From contig CAYPEI010000009.1 in the NCBI GenBank assembly GCA_964409775.1, forward strand, positions 1-64,000: a DNA stretch of 64,000 nt. The letters run 5' to 3'. Origin of the DNA: JAHBXL01 sp964409775 (lineage in GTDB: Bacteria; Planctomycetota; Phycisphaerae; Phycisphaerales; UBA1924). Shown here one piece after another: positions 53,890 through 62,568 of this stretch. Position numbers and translations under genes: made by a program. The notes beneath the pieces were generated by a model. The model saw only the letters and a list, made by a program, of their open reading frames with translations, was not told where the DNA came from and did no database searches. The stretch's first letter is position 1. The number at the start of each line of letters is the position of its first letter.

Positions 53890-54627
53890 TCAGCGCGTCG
53901 AAAGCACTCCCGCAGGATCGATTGCCGCCCACGCCACGCCCCACCGGCCGCATGGGCCGCAAACTCCGCACTCTGCCGAGCCGTCCCGCTCGCACCACCA
54001 GCAGGCCGGTTCATCGCTTTGGAAGGCGGCCCTGCCGCGGGCTGGACGGGGGACGGGTGCATCCAAGTCGAGGGCCAGTTCGAGCAGGGCAGCGTCTGAG
54101 AGTTCGACGAAGGGGCACTCGATTTTTATGCGCGCAGACCCCCCTTGTCTGGGGATGTCGATGGCTGCGAGATGGCCAACGACATTGGCCCGATCGTATG
54201 CATCCGCCGGCCTCTCTCCAGCGTCCGGGCCGAGATGCACAGGCCAGACGACCCTTTCAAGCCCGCACTCGATCGCCAGATGGCAGGCCGAGAGCAGGAG
54301 TGCGTTCTGTTGGGAACCGGGGTGCCCAATCGCAGGCACGACTGGGACGCTGGTCAACAGTTGTTGTTCGGTGAGGGCAGCCTGGCGGGAGACGGCTCCG
54401 GCGGCAACCTTGGGGATGCCGGGGGCAGCCCAGATGGAAGGCCTTGGGGAAGGCCGTCCCGCAATGACCGCCGCAAGGTCGTCCCGTATTCGCCGGGAAG
54501 GCCCCCCACTCACTCGTCCCACTCCCCCCCTTTCGTGGCTGAAGCGAACGGCCTCACGCCACACGGCGACGAGAGAGGGGAGCCCGCCGTCGGAAATCAC
54601 CAAGGCGTCGCCTCTGCTGATAGACAT
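53890..54627 (-). CDS. QueC-like (ATP-pyrophosphatase family) protein with degenerate PP-loop
   Basis: 245 residues. The late half matches QueC: HPGSQQNALLLSACHLAIECG, a Lys-like IKIECPFVELSDAALLELALDLD, and a zinc site CWWCERDGSAECGVCGPC (Cys pattern CxxC...CxxCxxC, about 215-232). QueC makes 7-cyano-7-deazaguanine using the ATP loop SGGxDS. Here that loop reads ISDGGLPS, with an insertion and Asp changed to Pro, so ordinary ATP-PPase activity is doubtful. Relatives without the loop may be catalytically dead or have a new role. A split YeeE/YedE sulfur transporter is divergent from it, but the link is only positional. Confidence 0.65.
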   Translation of the reverse strand: MSISRGDALVISDGGLPSLVAVWREAVRFSHERGGVGRVSGGPSRRIRDDLAAVIAGRPSPRPSIWAAPGIPKVAAGAVSRQAALTEQQLLTSVPVVPAIGHPGSQQNALLLSACHLAIECGLERVVWPVHLGPDAGERPADAYDRANVVGHLAAIDIPRQGGSARIKIECPFVELSDAALLELALDLDAPVPRPARGRAAFQSDEPACWWCERDGSAECGVCGPCGRWGVAWAAIDPAGVLSTR

Positions 54628-54807
54628 GGCCCGAAGATCGACCTTCCGCCCCGCCGGACTGCAAAGCCCACTTTCGGAAGCGGCGGGGCTGCTCTGACCG
54701 AGGGTTGGACAGGAGGGCGCGATTTCTCAGGAACCTCAGGGGCTGGACGAGCCTCTCAATCGTGGATCGACAGGTGCGTCGTTCCTCATCGTGGAAGGAG
54801 GCGTTTC

Positions 54808-55374
54808 ATGGGCAATCCGCTTCGATATCCCCGCTGGTCGCCGTACGTGGTGGGTGCGGGCATCGGCGTATTGAGTTGGGCGACGTTCTACTTCATGAAC
54901 AAGGCCCTTGGGACGAGCACTTCGTTCGTCGGCGCTTCCGAGGCGGCGTTGTGCACGGTGGCGGCCGAGCATGTCCAGAACAGCGAGTACTTCCTGAAGG
55001 AGTACGGCGCGAAGGGCGGCGGCTTCAAGCCGATCTTTGACTGGCAGATGGCCCTGGATCTTGCGCTCGTGCTCGGGGCATTCATCGCGGCGTGGTTCGG
55101 AGGGACGTTCAAGGTCGAGCGTGTGCCGACTCTCTGGGCGGAACGGTTCGGCCCGAGTGTCGCGAGGCGCTACGCCGCGGCGTTTGCCGGAGGCTTCATC
55201 CTGCTGTTCGGGGCGCGGATGGCCGGCGGGTGCACCAGCGGGCACGGGATCTCGGGCAGTCTTCAACTCGCGGTGTCGAGTTGGGTGTTCTTTGCCGCCA
55301 TGTTTGCGACCGGGATTGTGACCGCAGCGGCCATGTATGGGATGAGCCGAAAGGAGGTCGCACATGTTCAGTAA
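54808..55374 (+). CDS. YeeE/YedE family transporter, half 1
   Basis: 188 residues from the ATG at 54808 (AAGGAGG 6 bases upstream). About four to five membrane segments, with the family cysteine motif GGCTSGHGISG near 140-150. YeeE/YedE (TsuA) proteins import thiosulfate; in the single-chain form two such halves are joined. Here the halves are separate genes overlapping by 11 bases. The long loop between helices 1 and 2 (AAEHVQNSEYFLKEYGAKGGGFKP) is exported or cytoplasmic. It is divergent from the QueC-like gene. Confidence 0.88.
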   Translation: MGNPLRYPRWSPYVVGAGIGVLSWATFYFMNKALGTSTSFVGASEAALCTVAAEHVQNSEYFLKEYGAKGGGFKPIFDWQMALDLALVLGAFIAAWFGGTFKVERVPTLWAERFGPSVARRYAAAFAGGFILLFGARMAGGCTSGHGISGSLQLAVSSWVFFAAMFATGIVTAAAMYGMSRKEVAHVQ

Positions 55375-55936
55375 CTTCTTCGCCGATCCTCGGACGCTTC
55401 TTCTGGGCGCGGTGACGGGCCTCGTGTTCGGGTTCCTGCTTCAAAAGGGAGGCGTGACCCGGTACAACGTCATCGTCAACCAGTTCCGATTCAAGGACTT
55501 CACCGTCCTGAAGACGATGCTGACGGCGATCGTCGTCGGCGCGATCGGCATCTACGGGATGCTGCAACTCGGGCTGATCCAGGGGCTGATGGTCAAGCCG
55601 GCCACGATCGCGATGAACGCGATCGGGGGCGGGATCTTCGGTGTGGGCATGGTGATCCTGGGGTACTGCCCGGGCACTGCGCTTGCGGCGGCGGGTCAGG
55701 GTTCGCGTGACGCGATCGTGGGCATCGCCGGCGCACTGGTGGGCGCGGCCGTGTACACCGAGGCCTATCCATGGATCGGCCGGCACATCGAACCCATCGC
55801 GAGTTTCGGGAAGATCACGTTTGTCGATCTTGCGCACGTTTCGCCGTGGTTCATCATCATCCCGCTGGCGCTCGGTGCGTCCGGGCTGTTCTTCTGGCTT
55901 GAGACTCGCACGAGTTCTTCCCGTCAGCCGGCGTAA
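55364..55936 (+). CDS. YeeE/YedE family transporter, half 2
   Basis: 190 residues, starting inside the end of half 1 (11-base overlap, GGAGGT site within the upstream gene). Membrane segments carry GLVFGFLLQKGGVTRYN, MNAIGGGIFGVGMVILGYCPGTALAAAGQG, and GALVGAAVYTEAYPW. GYCPGT is the second conserved cysteine motif of the family and pairs with GGCTSGHG of half 1 in the transport path. Together they probably import thiosulfate or a related sulfur species. A DUF2892 gene follows 27 bases on, a common companion. Confidence 0.9.
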   Translation: MFSNFFADPRTLLLGAVTGLVFGFLLQKGGVTRYNVIVNQFRFKDFTVLKTMLTAIVVGAIGIYGMLQLGLIQGLMVKPATIAMNAIGGGIFGVGMVILGYCPGTALAAAGQGSRDAIVGIAGALVGAAVYTEAYPWIGRHIEPIASFGKITFVDLAHVSPWFIIIPLALGASGLFFWLETRTSSSRQPA

Positions 55937-55963
55937 CCCGGCACTCACAAGGAGGTCGAGCCC

Positions 55964-56185
55964 ATGTGCTTCTGCAAGAACGTCGGACCGGTCGACCGGC
56001 TCTTCCGGCTCATCGTCGGCATTGCGCTGATCGTCATCGCCTTGAGTCTGCTGGGCGCGAGCGATGGCGCGGTGGGCGGGATCATTGCGGTTGCAGCCGG
56101 CGTGGTGCTGCTGCTCACCGCGGCGATCGGCTTCTGCCCTGCCTACCTGCCGTTCAAACTCTCGACGTGCAAGGTCAAGTCCTGA
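55964..56185 (+). CDS. DUF2892 two-helix membrane protein
   Basis: 73 residues from the ATG at 55964 (AAGGAGG upstream). KNVGPVDRLFRLIVGIALIVIAL, a second hydrophobic segment and GFCPAYLPFKLSTCK fit DUF2892 (the inner-membrane domain of YgaP). Cysteines at both ends (CFC near the start, C in GFCP and TC) may carry sulfur. It is co-directional with the YeeE/YedE pair and likely part of the same sulfur-handling operon. Its end overlaps the convergent sigma gene by 11 bases. Confidence 0.88.
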   Translation: MCFCKNVGPVDRLFRLIVGIALIVIALSLLGASDGAVGGIIAVAAGVVLLLTAAIGFCPAYLPFKLSTCKVKS

Positions 56186-57020
56186 CCGGTGCCCGGGAAA
56201 TGGCGTTGAGGATCTTATTCCTCAACGCGGTGGGCATTTCGTCGGCCGCGAGCGTGGCGCACGCGCTCTGGACGAGGTCGAGTTCGGCGAACACCGACCG
56301 GCATCGCTCGCAGAGCACGTCGCGTCCGATCGGAAAGCCGCGGCCCTTGTCCATGGCTCCGAGTTTGGCCTTGAGCAGATCGAGGCAGACCTGCTTGTCA
56401 TAGGCGGGCTCGGTCGCCGGGCGGCCCGGCACGTCCTTGAGCATCGCCTTGCGCAGCAGCAGGCGGGCGCGGTGCACGCGGGTCTTGATGGTCTCGGGGC
56501 GAATGTCGAGGGCGGCAGCGACATCCGCGATCGGCAGTTCGATGATCTCCTTGAGGATCAGCGGGACGCGGAAGGTCTCGGGCAGAGTCATGATCGCCTT
56601 GTGGACCGCTTCCTGCGCCTCGCGGCGGATCGTCTCCTTCAGCGGCGCTGCGGTTCCGTCGGCGTCGGGCGTGGGGATCGCGGCGACGCTGGTCTCACGC
56701 CAGGGCATGAGTTGGGAAACCGCCGGCATCCTCCGATCGGCGCCGCCCTTTCTGCGCATGCGGGCCTTGCATGATCTCGCCGCGATGGCGTAGAGCCATG
56801 TTCCCGGGTTGGACTCGCCGCGGAACGTGTGCCACTTGCGGTGGGCGGTGAGGAACACCTCCTGCACCATGTCTTCCGCGTCGGCGCGATTCCCGCACAG
56901 CCGCAGCGCGAGGCCGTACAGACGCGGGCCGAACTTCTCGAACAGGGCGGCGACGGCGGCGCTCGGGGCGAGCCCTGCATCGGTTGTCTTCACGTGCCGG
57001 GAATGAGCAACACGGGTCAC
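56175..57020 (-). CDS. ECF sigma factor with Cys-containing C-terminal extension
   Basis: 281 residues from a GTG at 57020 overlapping the protease stop (GTGA). Region 2: LFEKFGPRLYGLALRLCGNRADAEDMVQEVFLTAHRKW (about 27-64). Region 4: LPETFRVPLILKEIIELPIADVAAALDIRPETIKTRVHRARLLLRKAM (about 145-192). The linker is long. The last 80 residues (VCLDLLKAKLGAMDKG, DVLCERCRSVFAELD) resemble the zinc-finger part of anti-sigma-like proteins, suggesting self-control or redox sensing. It is coupled to the upstream serine protease gene, which may cut a membrane-bound partner or be regulated by it. Confidence 0.9.
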   Translation of the reverse strand: MTRVAHSRHVKTTDAGLAPSAAVAALFEKFGPRLYGLALRLCGNRADAEDMVQEVFLTAHRKWHTFRGESNPGTWLYAIAARSCKARMRRKGGADRRMPAVSQLMPWRETSVAAIPTPDADGTAAPLKETIRREAQEAVHKAIMTLPETFRVPLILKEIIELPIADVAAALDIRPETIKTRVHRARLLLRKAMLKDVPGRPATEPAYDKQVCLDLLKAKLGAMDKGRGFPIGRDVLCERCRSVFAELDLVQSACATLAADEMPTALRNKILNAISRAPVRT

Positions 57021-57868
57021 GGCGAGAGTGTACCAGCACGGCGACGGTCCCGGTCCTCAGCGATGACCCGACGCACAAACTCGGGATCGGGCCGCAGCAC
57101 TTCTCCTCCGCCGGGGCGGGCGAAGACCTCGATCTCGACGTTTGCACAGATCCCGAGCAATCCGCCGCTGGAGACGATCGTGGGGCCGCCCGAGTCTCCG
57201 GGGATGAGCGGCGAATCGACACGGAAGGACAGGGCGAGCCCGGGGGCGGCCTCGGATTCGCCGATGGGACCCCCGGTGATTCTGCCGGCCGCGAATCGAC
57301 TTGCGCCGATGCCGACGCCCGCCGACAGCACCTCGGCGCCCGCGGCGGCCTCCGCCAGATCGCACCACTGCAGCGGCATGGTTGCCAGATCGCCCACGTG
57401 AATGATGGCGACATCCGCGCTCGAGCCGTCGGAAGTTCCGGACCAGACGGTGCGGCCGAGCCGCTCGACGTAGTTGCCGGCCTGATCCCGGGCGACGAGC
57501 ACGTACGGTTCCTCGGAAACGCAGTGCGCGGCCGTCACAAAGTAGCCGTCATCGGACACGGCCACGGCGGAGCCGAGGCTCGAATCGGCCGGTTCACCGG
57601 CACGCAGCGGATGAAGCCTGAGTTTTCTGGACCCGTCGTGGCTGAGACCCACGAAGTCCGCTCCTCCCACAACCACGGCGGTGCGGCACATCAACCAGTC
57701 CAGCACCTGCTCGTCGCCGAGGCGGCGCGGGATCCAGGTCGAGACCGACGCCTCGCGGAGCGGGGCGTGCTGCTCGAAGGCCTTGGCGCGGATATATGAC
57801 TCGCAGCCGCCCGGGACGGTCGTCCCAAGCAACGCCACCCAGATCCACACTCGCAGCCGACGCGGCAT
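57017..57868 (-). CDS. Trypsin-like serine protease lipoprotein
   Basis: 283 residues from the ATG at 57868; longer frames upstream lack support. The signal peptide ends in a lipobox-like VPGGC. The chymotrypsin-type triad is visible: His in FVTAAHCVS (near 112), Asp in SADVAIIHV (near 150) and Ser in PGDSGGPTIVSSGG (near 230). The region 30-85 before the first beta barrel is specific to this gene. It appears to be an envelope protease. Its stop overlaps the ECF sigma start, which suggests a shared stress or signalling function. No PDZ domain is seen. Confidence 0.88.
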   Translation of the reverse strand: MPRRLRVWIWVALLGTTVPGGCESYIRAKAFEQHAPLREASVSTWIPRRLGDEQVLDWLMCRTAVVVGGADFVGLSHDGSRKLRLHPLRAGEPADSSLGSAVAVSDDGYFVTAAHCVSEEPYVLVARDQAGNYVERLGRTVWSGTSDGSSADVAIIHVGDLATMPLQWCDLAEAAAGAEVLSAGVGIGASRFAAGRITGGPIGESEAAPGLALSFRVDSPLIPGDSGGPTIVSSGGLLGICANVEIEVFARPGGGEVLRPDPEFVRRVIAEDRDRRRAGTLSP

Positions 57869-57971
57869 CCCTGGTCGCTTCCTCCTATCCTGCGATTGCC
57901 GCCGGAAGGATATGTTGACGGACGGTCGCCCGGCGATTGGCATGCTTTCCACCGGTCCCTCGCACGAACAG

Positions 57972-58364
57972 ATGATGAAACTGCTGTCCATCTTCCTCGC
58001 GGCGGGCGTGGGCGGCTTGCTGCGCTACGGCGTGGGCGGGGTTGTTCAGAACTGGTTTGGCCCCACGTTTCCCTTCGGCACTCTCGTCGTCAACATCGTC
58101 GGTTGCCTGGCGATGGGGTTCCTCGCCACGGCTTGGAACGGGCCCGTGCTCGTCCGCGAGGACACCCGGGCCGCGATTCTCGTCGGCCTGCTCGGGGGCT
58201 TCACAACGTTCTCGGCGTTTGCGCGTGAGACACTGGCGCTGGCTGACGACGGGGAATGGGGCCGGGCGGGCCTGAATGTTCTGGGCAGCGTTGCGCTCAG
58301 TCTCATCGCGGTCTGGATCGGCGCGATCGTCGCCACGCGTCTTTACGGCACAGGTGCACCATGA
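57972..58364 (+). CDS. crcB: Fluoride channel CrcB/FluC
   Basis: 130 residues from the ATG at 57972 (57975 equally possible). Four membrane segments with family marks: GGLLRYGVGGVVQ, FPFGTLVVNIVGCLAMGFLA with the conserved Asn, and RAAILVGLLGGFTTFSAFARETL with the TTFS/F-rich fluoride path. Two FluC units form a dual-topology dimer that exports F-. A DUF190 gene overlaps its stop as ATGA, the usual partner. The short leader lacks a recognisable fluoride riboswitch. Confidence 0.94.
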   Translation: MMKLLSIFLAAGVGGLLRYGVGGVVQNWFGPTFPFGTLVVNIVGCLAMGFLATAWNGPVLVREDTRAAILVGLLGGFTTFSAFARETLALADDGEWGRAGLNVLGSVALSLIAVWIGAIVATRLYGTGAP

Positions 58365-58741
58365 ACAGCGGCCTTGCACAAGGCGTGTTTCCCACCCCGA
58401 TTCCCGCGCAGCGCGTGACGATCTACATCGGCGAGTCGGCTCGATGGTCGGGACCACCCTCGCTCCCGCTCTACGAGGCGATCGTTCTCAAGGCCCGCGA
58501 ACTTCACCTTGCGGGGGCGACGGTATTCCGGGGGCCGATGGGATTCGGCGCTCACAGCCGGATCCACACCGCGAAGATCTTGCGGCTCAGCGAGGACCTG
58601 CCGATGGTCGTTCAGATCGTCGATACGCGCGAGCGGATTGACGCCTTTCTCCCGCACCTGCATGCGATGGTCAAGCACGGGCTGGTGACGATCGAGGATG
58701 TGCGGGTTGCGATCCACAGCCCATCGGGCGCGGCACCTTGA
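58361..58741 (+). CDS. DUF190 protein (CrcB partner)
   Basis: 126 residues beginning at the ATG that overlaps the crcB stop (ATGA). RVTIYIGESARW and LYEAIVLKARELHLAGATVFRGPMGFG, then SEDLPMVVQIVDTRERIDAFLP, are characteristic of DUF190, a PII-like fold. It usually travels with crcB and may regulate or sense fluoride-related states; no reaction is known. The tail beyond residue 115 is Pro/Ser/Ala-rich. Confidence 0.92.
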   Translation: MNSGLAQGVFPTPIPAQRVTIYIGESARWSGPPSLPLYEAIVLKARELHLAGATVFRGPMGFGAHSRIHTAKILRLSEDLPMVVQIVDTRERIDAFLPHLHAMVKHGLVTIEDVRVAIHSPSGAAP

Positions 58742-58760
58742 GTCTGTCCGGATCGATGCG

Positions 58761-60002
58761 CTATTGACCGAGCGCTCTGAGCACGACGGTCGCGTACGCA
58801 CCGCGCGGCAGGTCGAAGCACACATCGACTTTTCGCAGGCCGCGCTGGGAGAGTTCGTCGGTTTCGGCGGGCGCAATCCGGACGCCTCTCGCCTCGACGA
58901 AGAGGGACCGGAGGGCTTCTCCGAAATACGGCCGCCTCAGCCCCGGAATCTTCAGTTCTGAGAGGGCGATTTTCTCGGCCGCGAGCACTGCTTCGAGGTC
59001 TTCCCGCCACGGGTCACGTGCGATCGATTCGGGGGCGAGAAGCGGCAGTTGCAGGTGGCGGAGTTCGTCGCTCACGGCCGCGAACGCGGGGAAGAGCATC
59101 TTGCCGAACTCGTCATCAGCCTGCAGCATCGACGATGCCGGCGTGGCTCTTCGAACGATCCGGCGCGCCAGTTCGTTCCATAGGTGCGACTGGTAAGCCT
59201 CGACGTATAACTGCTGCAGAAAGTACGGCAGGGCGACGAACGCCTCGCGGAAGCCGCGGTCGTCGATCGGCTCGCTGCGGCGCGAGGCCATGAAGGCGAG
59301 CCGTTCAATGGCTTTCTTTTCCGGGCATCGCGGCAGTTCCTTCGCCAGGCGGCCCCACTCGCCCCACCCTGAGGCGAGCATTCTGGTGAACGTCCGGGTT
59401 ACGCCGGTGTCCTTTCGGCTGGGGGTTCCGATCGCCAGCCGGAGGGCTTGCTCGAAGCGGCCGGCGATCAACTCCTTGGCGATCCAGCCCTCGCCGTGAC
59501 GGGCGGAGCCGAACCGCTGGGCGCCGAAGTAGTTCACGATGGAGAGCGATCCTCGCCCGGTTCCGAGCAGTGACGCCCTGAACCGGATGGCGGCCTCGTC
59601 CTCGGGGCGCACATCGCGAACGACGATTCGAAATCGGTTGCCCTCGAGTTCAGCGGCGGTGATGGGCTGTGCGGACCATCCTTGGAGTGCTGCCGACCAC
59701 TTTGGCCCGGCGGTTTCCTTCGGGAGCAGTGCGGCATCGGCGACCGTGGGAACGGACACGGTGACCAACTGAACCGTTCGCGCGTGCTTGTCCTTCAGCC
59801 CAGCGTATTCGACGGCGGCGTTCCGTACGTTCAAAGCCGACGCGAGCATCTGTGCCGCGTGCGGGGTCGTCAACTGCGTCTTTTCGAGCCGGAACACGCC
59901 GTGCTGGTTGCCGATGGAGGGAGATGGCCGCAGCCCGCTCAGAAACTCCGGGGTGGCCAACTCTTCGACCAGAAAGTCCTCGGGCGTTCGCCGCAGCGTC
60001 AT
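58761..60002 (-). CDS. truD: tRNA pseudouridine(13) synthase TruD
   Basis: 413 residues. The N-terminal RTPEDFLVEE motif and AGLKDKHA with catalytic Asp71 are diagnostic, as is IVNYFGAQRFG (about 160-170). The TRUD insertion domain spans about 175-330 (LPYFLQQLYVEAYQSHLWNELARR lies at its return). The enzyme isomerises U13 of tRNA-Glu. It ends 20 bases from the DUF190 stop (convergent) and starts 33 bases after the kinase gene end, so it might be co-transcribed with the kinase unit, without functional sense. Confidence 0.95.
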   Translation of the reverse strand: MTLRRTPEDFLVEELATPEFLSGLRPSPSIGNQHGVFRLEKTQLTTPHAAQMLASALNVRNAAVEYAGLKDKHARTVQLVTVSVPTVADAALLPKETAGPKWSAALQGWSAQPITAAELEGNRFRIVVRDVRPEDEAAIRFRASLLGTGRGSLSIVNYFGAQRFGSARHGEGWIAKELIAGRFEQALRLAIGTPSRKDTGVTRTFTRMLASGWGEWGRLAKELPRCPEKKAIERLAFMASRRSEPIDDRGFREAFVALPYFLQQLYVEAYQSHLWNELARRIVRRATPASSMLQADDEFGKMLFPAFAAVSDELRHLQLPLLAPESIARDPWREDLEAVLAAEKIALSELKIPGLRRPYFGEALRSLFVEARGVRIAPAETDELSQRGLRKVDVCFDLPRGAYATVVLRALGQ

Positions 60003-60035
60003 GGGGCCGATCGTAGACGCGCTGTGCCCGAAAAC

Positions 60036-62450
60036 TCAGCGGCGGCCTCGGCTCGACGCTTTCTGGGAGGGAGACTTCGGCGGCTTGGGAGCCTGCCCGG
60101 AAAGGGCGGAGGTGATCGCCGCGGTTTCCTGTTGAGCAGTCTGATCGCCGGGAACGAGCCATGCGGTGGGCGCATCGCCCTCGTGTCGGCCGAACCACAC
60201 GATGGCTGCGGTCTCCGGGTGATCGTGAAGCCACGCCCGGATGGTTGCTTCGGACGTTGAAGTCTGGAAGGGCGCGACGCCGACGGCGTTGCGCAGTTCG
60301 GCGACGGTCTCGCCTTCGGCGGGGTCTGAGGAATCGCTCAACGCTCCGACGATGGAGAACCCGAGCCCGCCCAGCCGGGAGAGCGCCTGCTCGATGGCTC
60401 CGCGGTTGGGCTCCTGGAAACTCACCGGATCGCGGAGCACAACGATGCGCCGTCCGCCGGCTTCGACGGCCGCCGATGCGACCGCAGCGGCCGGGGAGAC
60501 GGAGTCGGAGTCGCCGGTGGCAACGGCGAGGCGCACAGACGATCCGGCCAGAACAGCGGAATCGAGTTGCGCGGTCTGCTCGGAGGGCGTCGCGGCTCTC
60601 GTGGTGCTGAGTCGGTACATGCTGAGCGTGAAGAGGCCGCAGGCGGCGAGGAAGACGAGGACGGCGATCCCCACGCCAAGATTCAAACCAACATTCGGTC
60701 CCTGGCGCAGCCCGGAGATGCGCTGAGCCGCTCGCGCCCGCGCATCCCGGGCTCGACTCCTGGCGCGGACGAGTTGCTCCGCAGCGCTCGAGGCCGGGTT
60801 GCGCGGGATGGGCGGAACCTGGGGAGGGATCGGCGGCGCCGGCATGGGTGCATCGTGCTCGATGTGGTACTTGCCGGACCACCAGTTGGTCACGCGGATG
60901 CGGGGCTTTCCGCCCTGGGACGCGGCGACTCCCGCAGCCGCCGCGGCGGCCCCGCCGGCATGCTGGGCGCCCTGATGCACGGAACCGAACGCTGAGTCGA
61001 CGTATTCACCGACCTGGCCGAGCACGGACGCGACAGGCCCGGGCTTCCTGCCGAAGGAAGGGGCGGCGCCGACGGATGCGGCCGCGGCTCCGGCGGCAGG
61101 GCCCGCAGCGCCTTCCCAGGCATGCTGGTCCGCCGCGCCGTGGTGGCTGGCCTCGCTGCCGCGCATGCTGGGGAGCGCGAAGGGCTTGACCGCGAAAGGA
61201 TCATCGGCGCGGCACACGGTCTCGATGTCTTCGAGCATCTGCGCGGCCGACTCGTACCGCTTGTCGTAGTCGGTCATGGCGCGCCGGACGATCCAGCGGA
61301 GCGCTTCGGGGCAGGGCTTGGTGATCTGGGAGAGGCCGCCGTGTGCCGGGAAACTGTTCTCGATCATGGAGTAGAGCACCGCGCCCGCGGCGTAGATGTC
61401 AAACTTGGCGCCGTCGACCTCGTGGACCTTCACGCCGCGCAGCGCCATGCGGACCATCTCGGGGTCGCGGAAGTACTCGGTGCCGTGGGTCGTGAGCGTC
61501 ATGCTGGAGCGGAGCGGCGTAACCAGACCGAAATCGACCAGGTGCGCCTGTCCGTTCGCGACGATGATGTTGTCGGGCTTGACATCTTTGTGCCAGAGCC
61601 CGCCCTCGTGATAGTGGGTCAAGGTGCGGAGGAGATCGGTGGCGTAGCCGCACACGACGCGCAACTGCTCGCGGCCCAGGGCGCCGCCCGCGCCGGCGTG
61701 CAGAGCCTGGGTGGTCACGCCCAGGGACTCTCCCGGGACGTAACGGGTGACGTAGAAGAACCGCTCCTCGGTGAGGTCGTGCTCGAGGATCAACCCCAGG
61801 CGCTTGGCGGCGGGGAGGGCACGGTTCTCGCGGACGATTTGCGGGAGGGTGCTGCCGTCGGCGAGCGAGAAACTCTTGATGACCACGCGGCCGACGGACT
61901 GCTGGCCCTGGCGCGCAAACGCGGCGAGTTTCTCGGGGGTCGGCTCGGCGATGTAGAGCCTGCCGCCCGAGCCACCGCCGGGCAGCGACCCGACAATGGT
62001 GTAGCCCTCGAACTGCCCGTGACGCCTGCCGGGACGGTCGGGGCCGGGTGCGGCGGCGACGGCCTCGGGGATCCGCTTCTCCAGCCCCTCGGTGAGGGGC
62101 GTGAGGCAGAGCAAGCGGGCAGGATGCCCGATCGCGATTCGGTAGAGCGATCGACCGATCGCGATTCCTTCGTTCTGCAGGGCACGCCCGTAATGGGCGG
62201 AGGCAGACCAGCGTCCGATCAGCACGTTGAGGACGGTCAGGGGGATGAACACGACACTGGTGACCAACGCTCCGAGGATGCGGAGCACATCACCGATCTC
62301 GCCGGTGATGAAGTTGAAGAACTGCATGAACAGCCAGCCGATGCCCTTGCAGGCGGGCACGATCAGATAGACGATCGCGAAGATCGCGAACGGGACCGCG
62401 ATGATCCCTGCGAGAATGAGGAACACGATTGCAGCAGGCGCCATGTTCAT
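60036..62450 (-). CDS. Membrane Ser/Thr protein kinase with C-terminal extracytoplasmic domain
   Basis: 804 residues. Two or three hydrophobic segments lie at the N-terminus (about 5-33, 40-80). The kinase domain spans about 150-420: ATP loop VGSLPGGGSGGRLYIAE, Lys in GRVVIKSFSL, HKDVKPDNI (catalytic loop, near 290), and VDFGL. A Pro/Ala/Gly linker follows, then a membrane helix (LGVGIAVLVFLAACGLFTLSMY, about 612-633, split here) and a 170-residue domain with RRIVVLRDPVSFQEPN and AAIVWFGRHEGDAPTAW. Inverted topology (membrane before kinase) is unusual. An ECF sigma gene 118 bases upstream on the same strand is likely its partner. Confidence 0.88.
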   Translation of the reverse strand: MNMAPAAIVFLILAGIIAVPFAIFAIVYLIVPACKGIGWLFMQFFNFITGEIGDVLRILGALVTSVVFIPLTVLNVLIGRWSASAHYGRALQNEGIAIGRSLYRIAIGHPARLLCLTPLTEGLEKRIPEAVAAAPGPDRPGRRHGQFEGYTIVGSLPGGGSGGRLYIAEPTPEKLAAFARQGQQSVGRVVIKSFSLADGSTLPQIVRENRALPAAKRLGLILEHDLTEERFFYVTRYVPGESLGVTTQALHAGAGGALGREQLRVVCGYATDLLRTLTHYHEGGLWHKDVKPDNIIVANGQAHLVDFGLVTPLRSSMTLTTHGTEYFRDPEMVRMALRGVKVHEVDGAKFDIYAAGAVLYSMIENSFPAHGGLSQITKPCPEALRWIVRRAMTDYDKRYESAAQMLEDIETVCRADDPFAVKPFALPSMRGSEASHHGAADQHAWEGAAGPAAGAAAASVGAAPSFGRKPGPVASVLGQVGEYVDSAFGSVHQGAQHAGGAAAAAAGVAASQGGKPRIRVTNWWSGKYHIEHDAPMPAPPIPPQVPPIPRNPASSAAEQLVRARSRARDARARAAQRISGLRQGPNVGLNLGVGIAVLVFLAACGLFTLSMYRLSTTRAATPSEQTAQLDSAVLAGSSVRLAVATGDSDSVSPAAAVASAAVEAGGRRIVVLRDPVSFQEPNRGAIEQALSRLGGLGFSIVGALSDSSDPAEGETVAELRNAVGVAPFQTSTSEATIRAWLHDHPETAAIVWFGRHEGDAPTAWLVPGDQTAQQETAAITSALSGQAPKPPKSPSQKASSRGRR

Positions 62451-62568
62451 CGTCCTTTTCCCTGCGTCCGACGGCTCGCGAACCCGCGGCCGACCCGGCC
62501 CGCTCCGACTCTCTCACCCGTTTGGCACGCGACTGATGCGCCACGGGACCCGGGAAGCTGGCGCGGCG

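Noticed and set aside
57870..57971. Fluoride riboswitch ahead of crcB
   Set aside because: GGCGATTGGCATGC recalls the start of the motif, but the required pairing and the downstream CTGATG-type core are absent.
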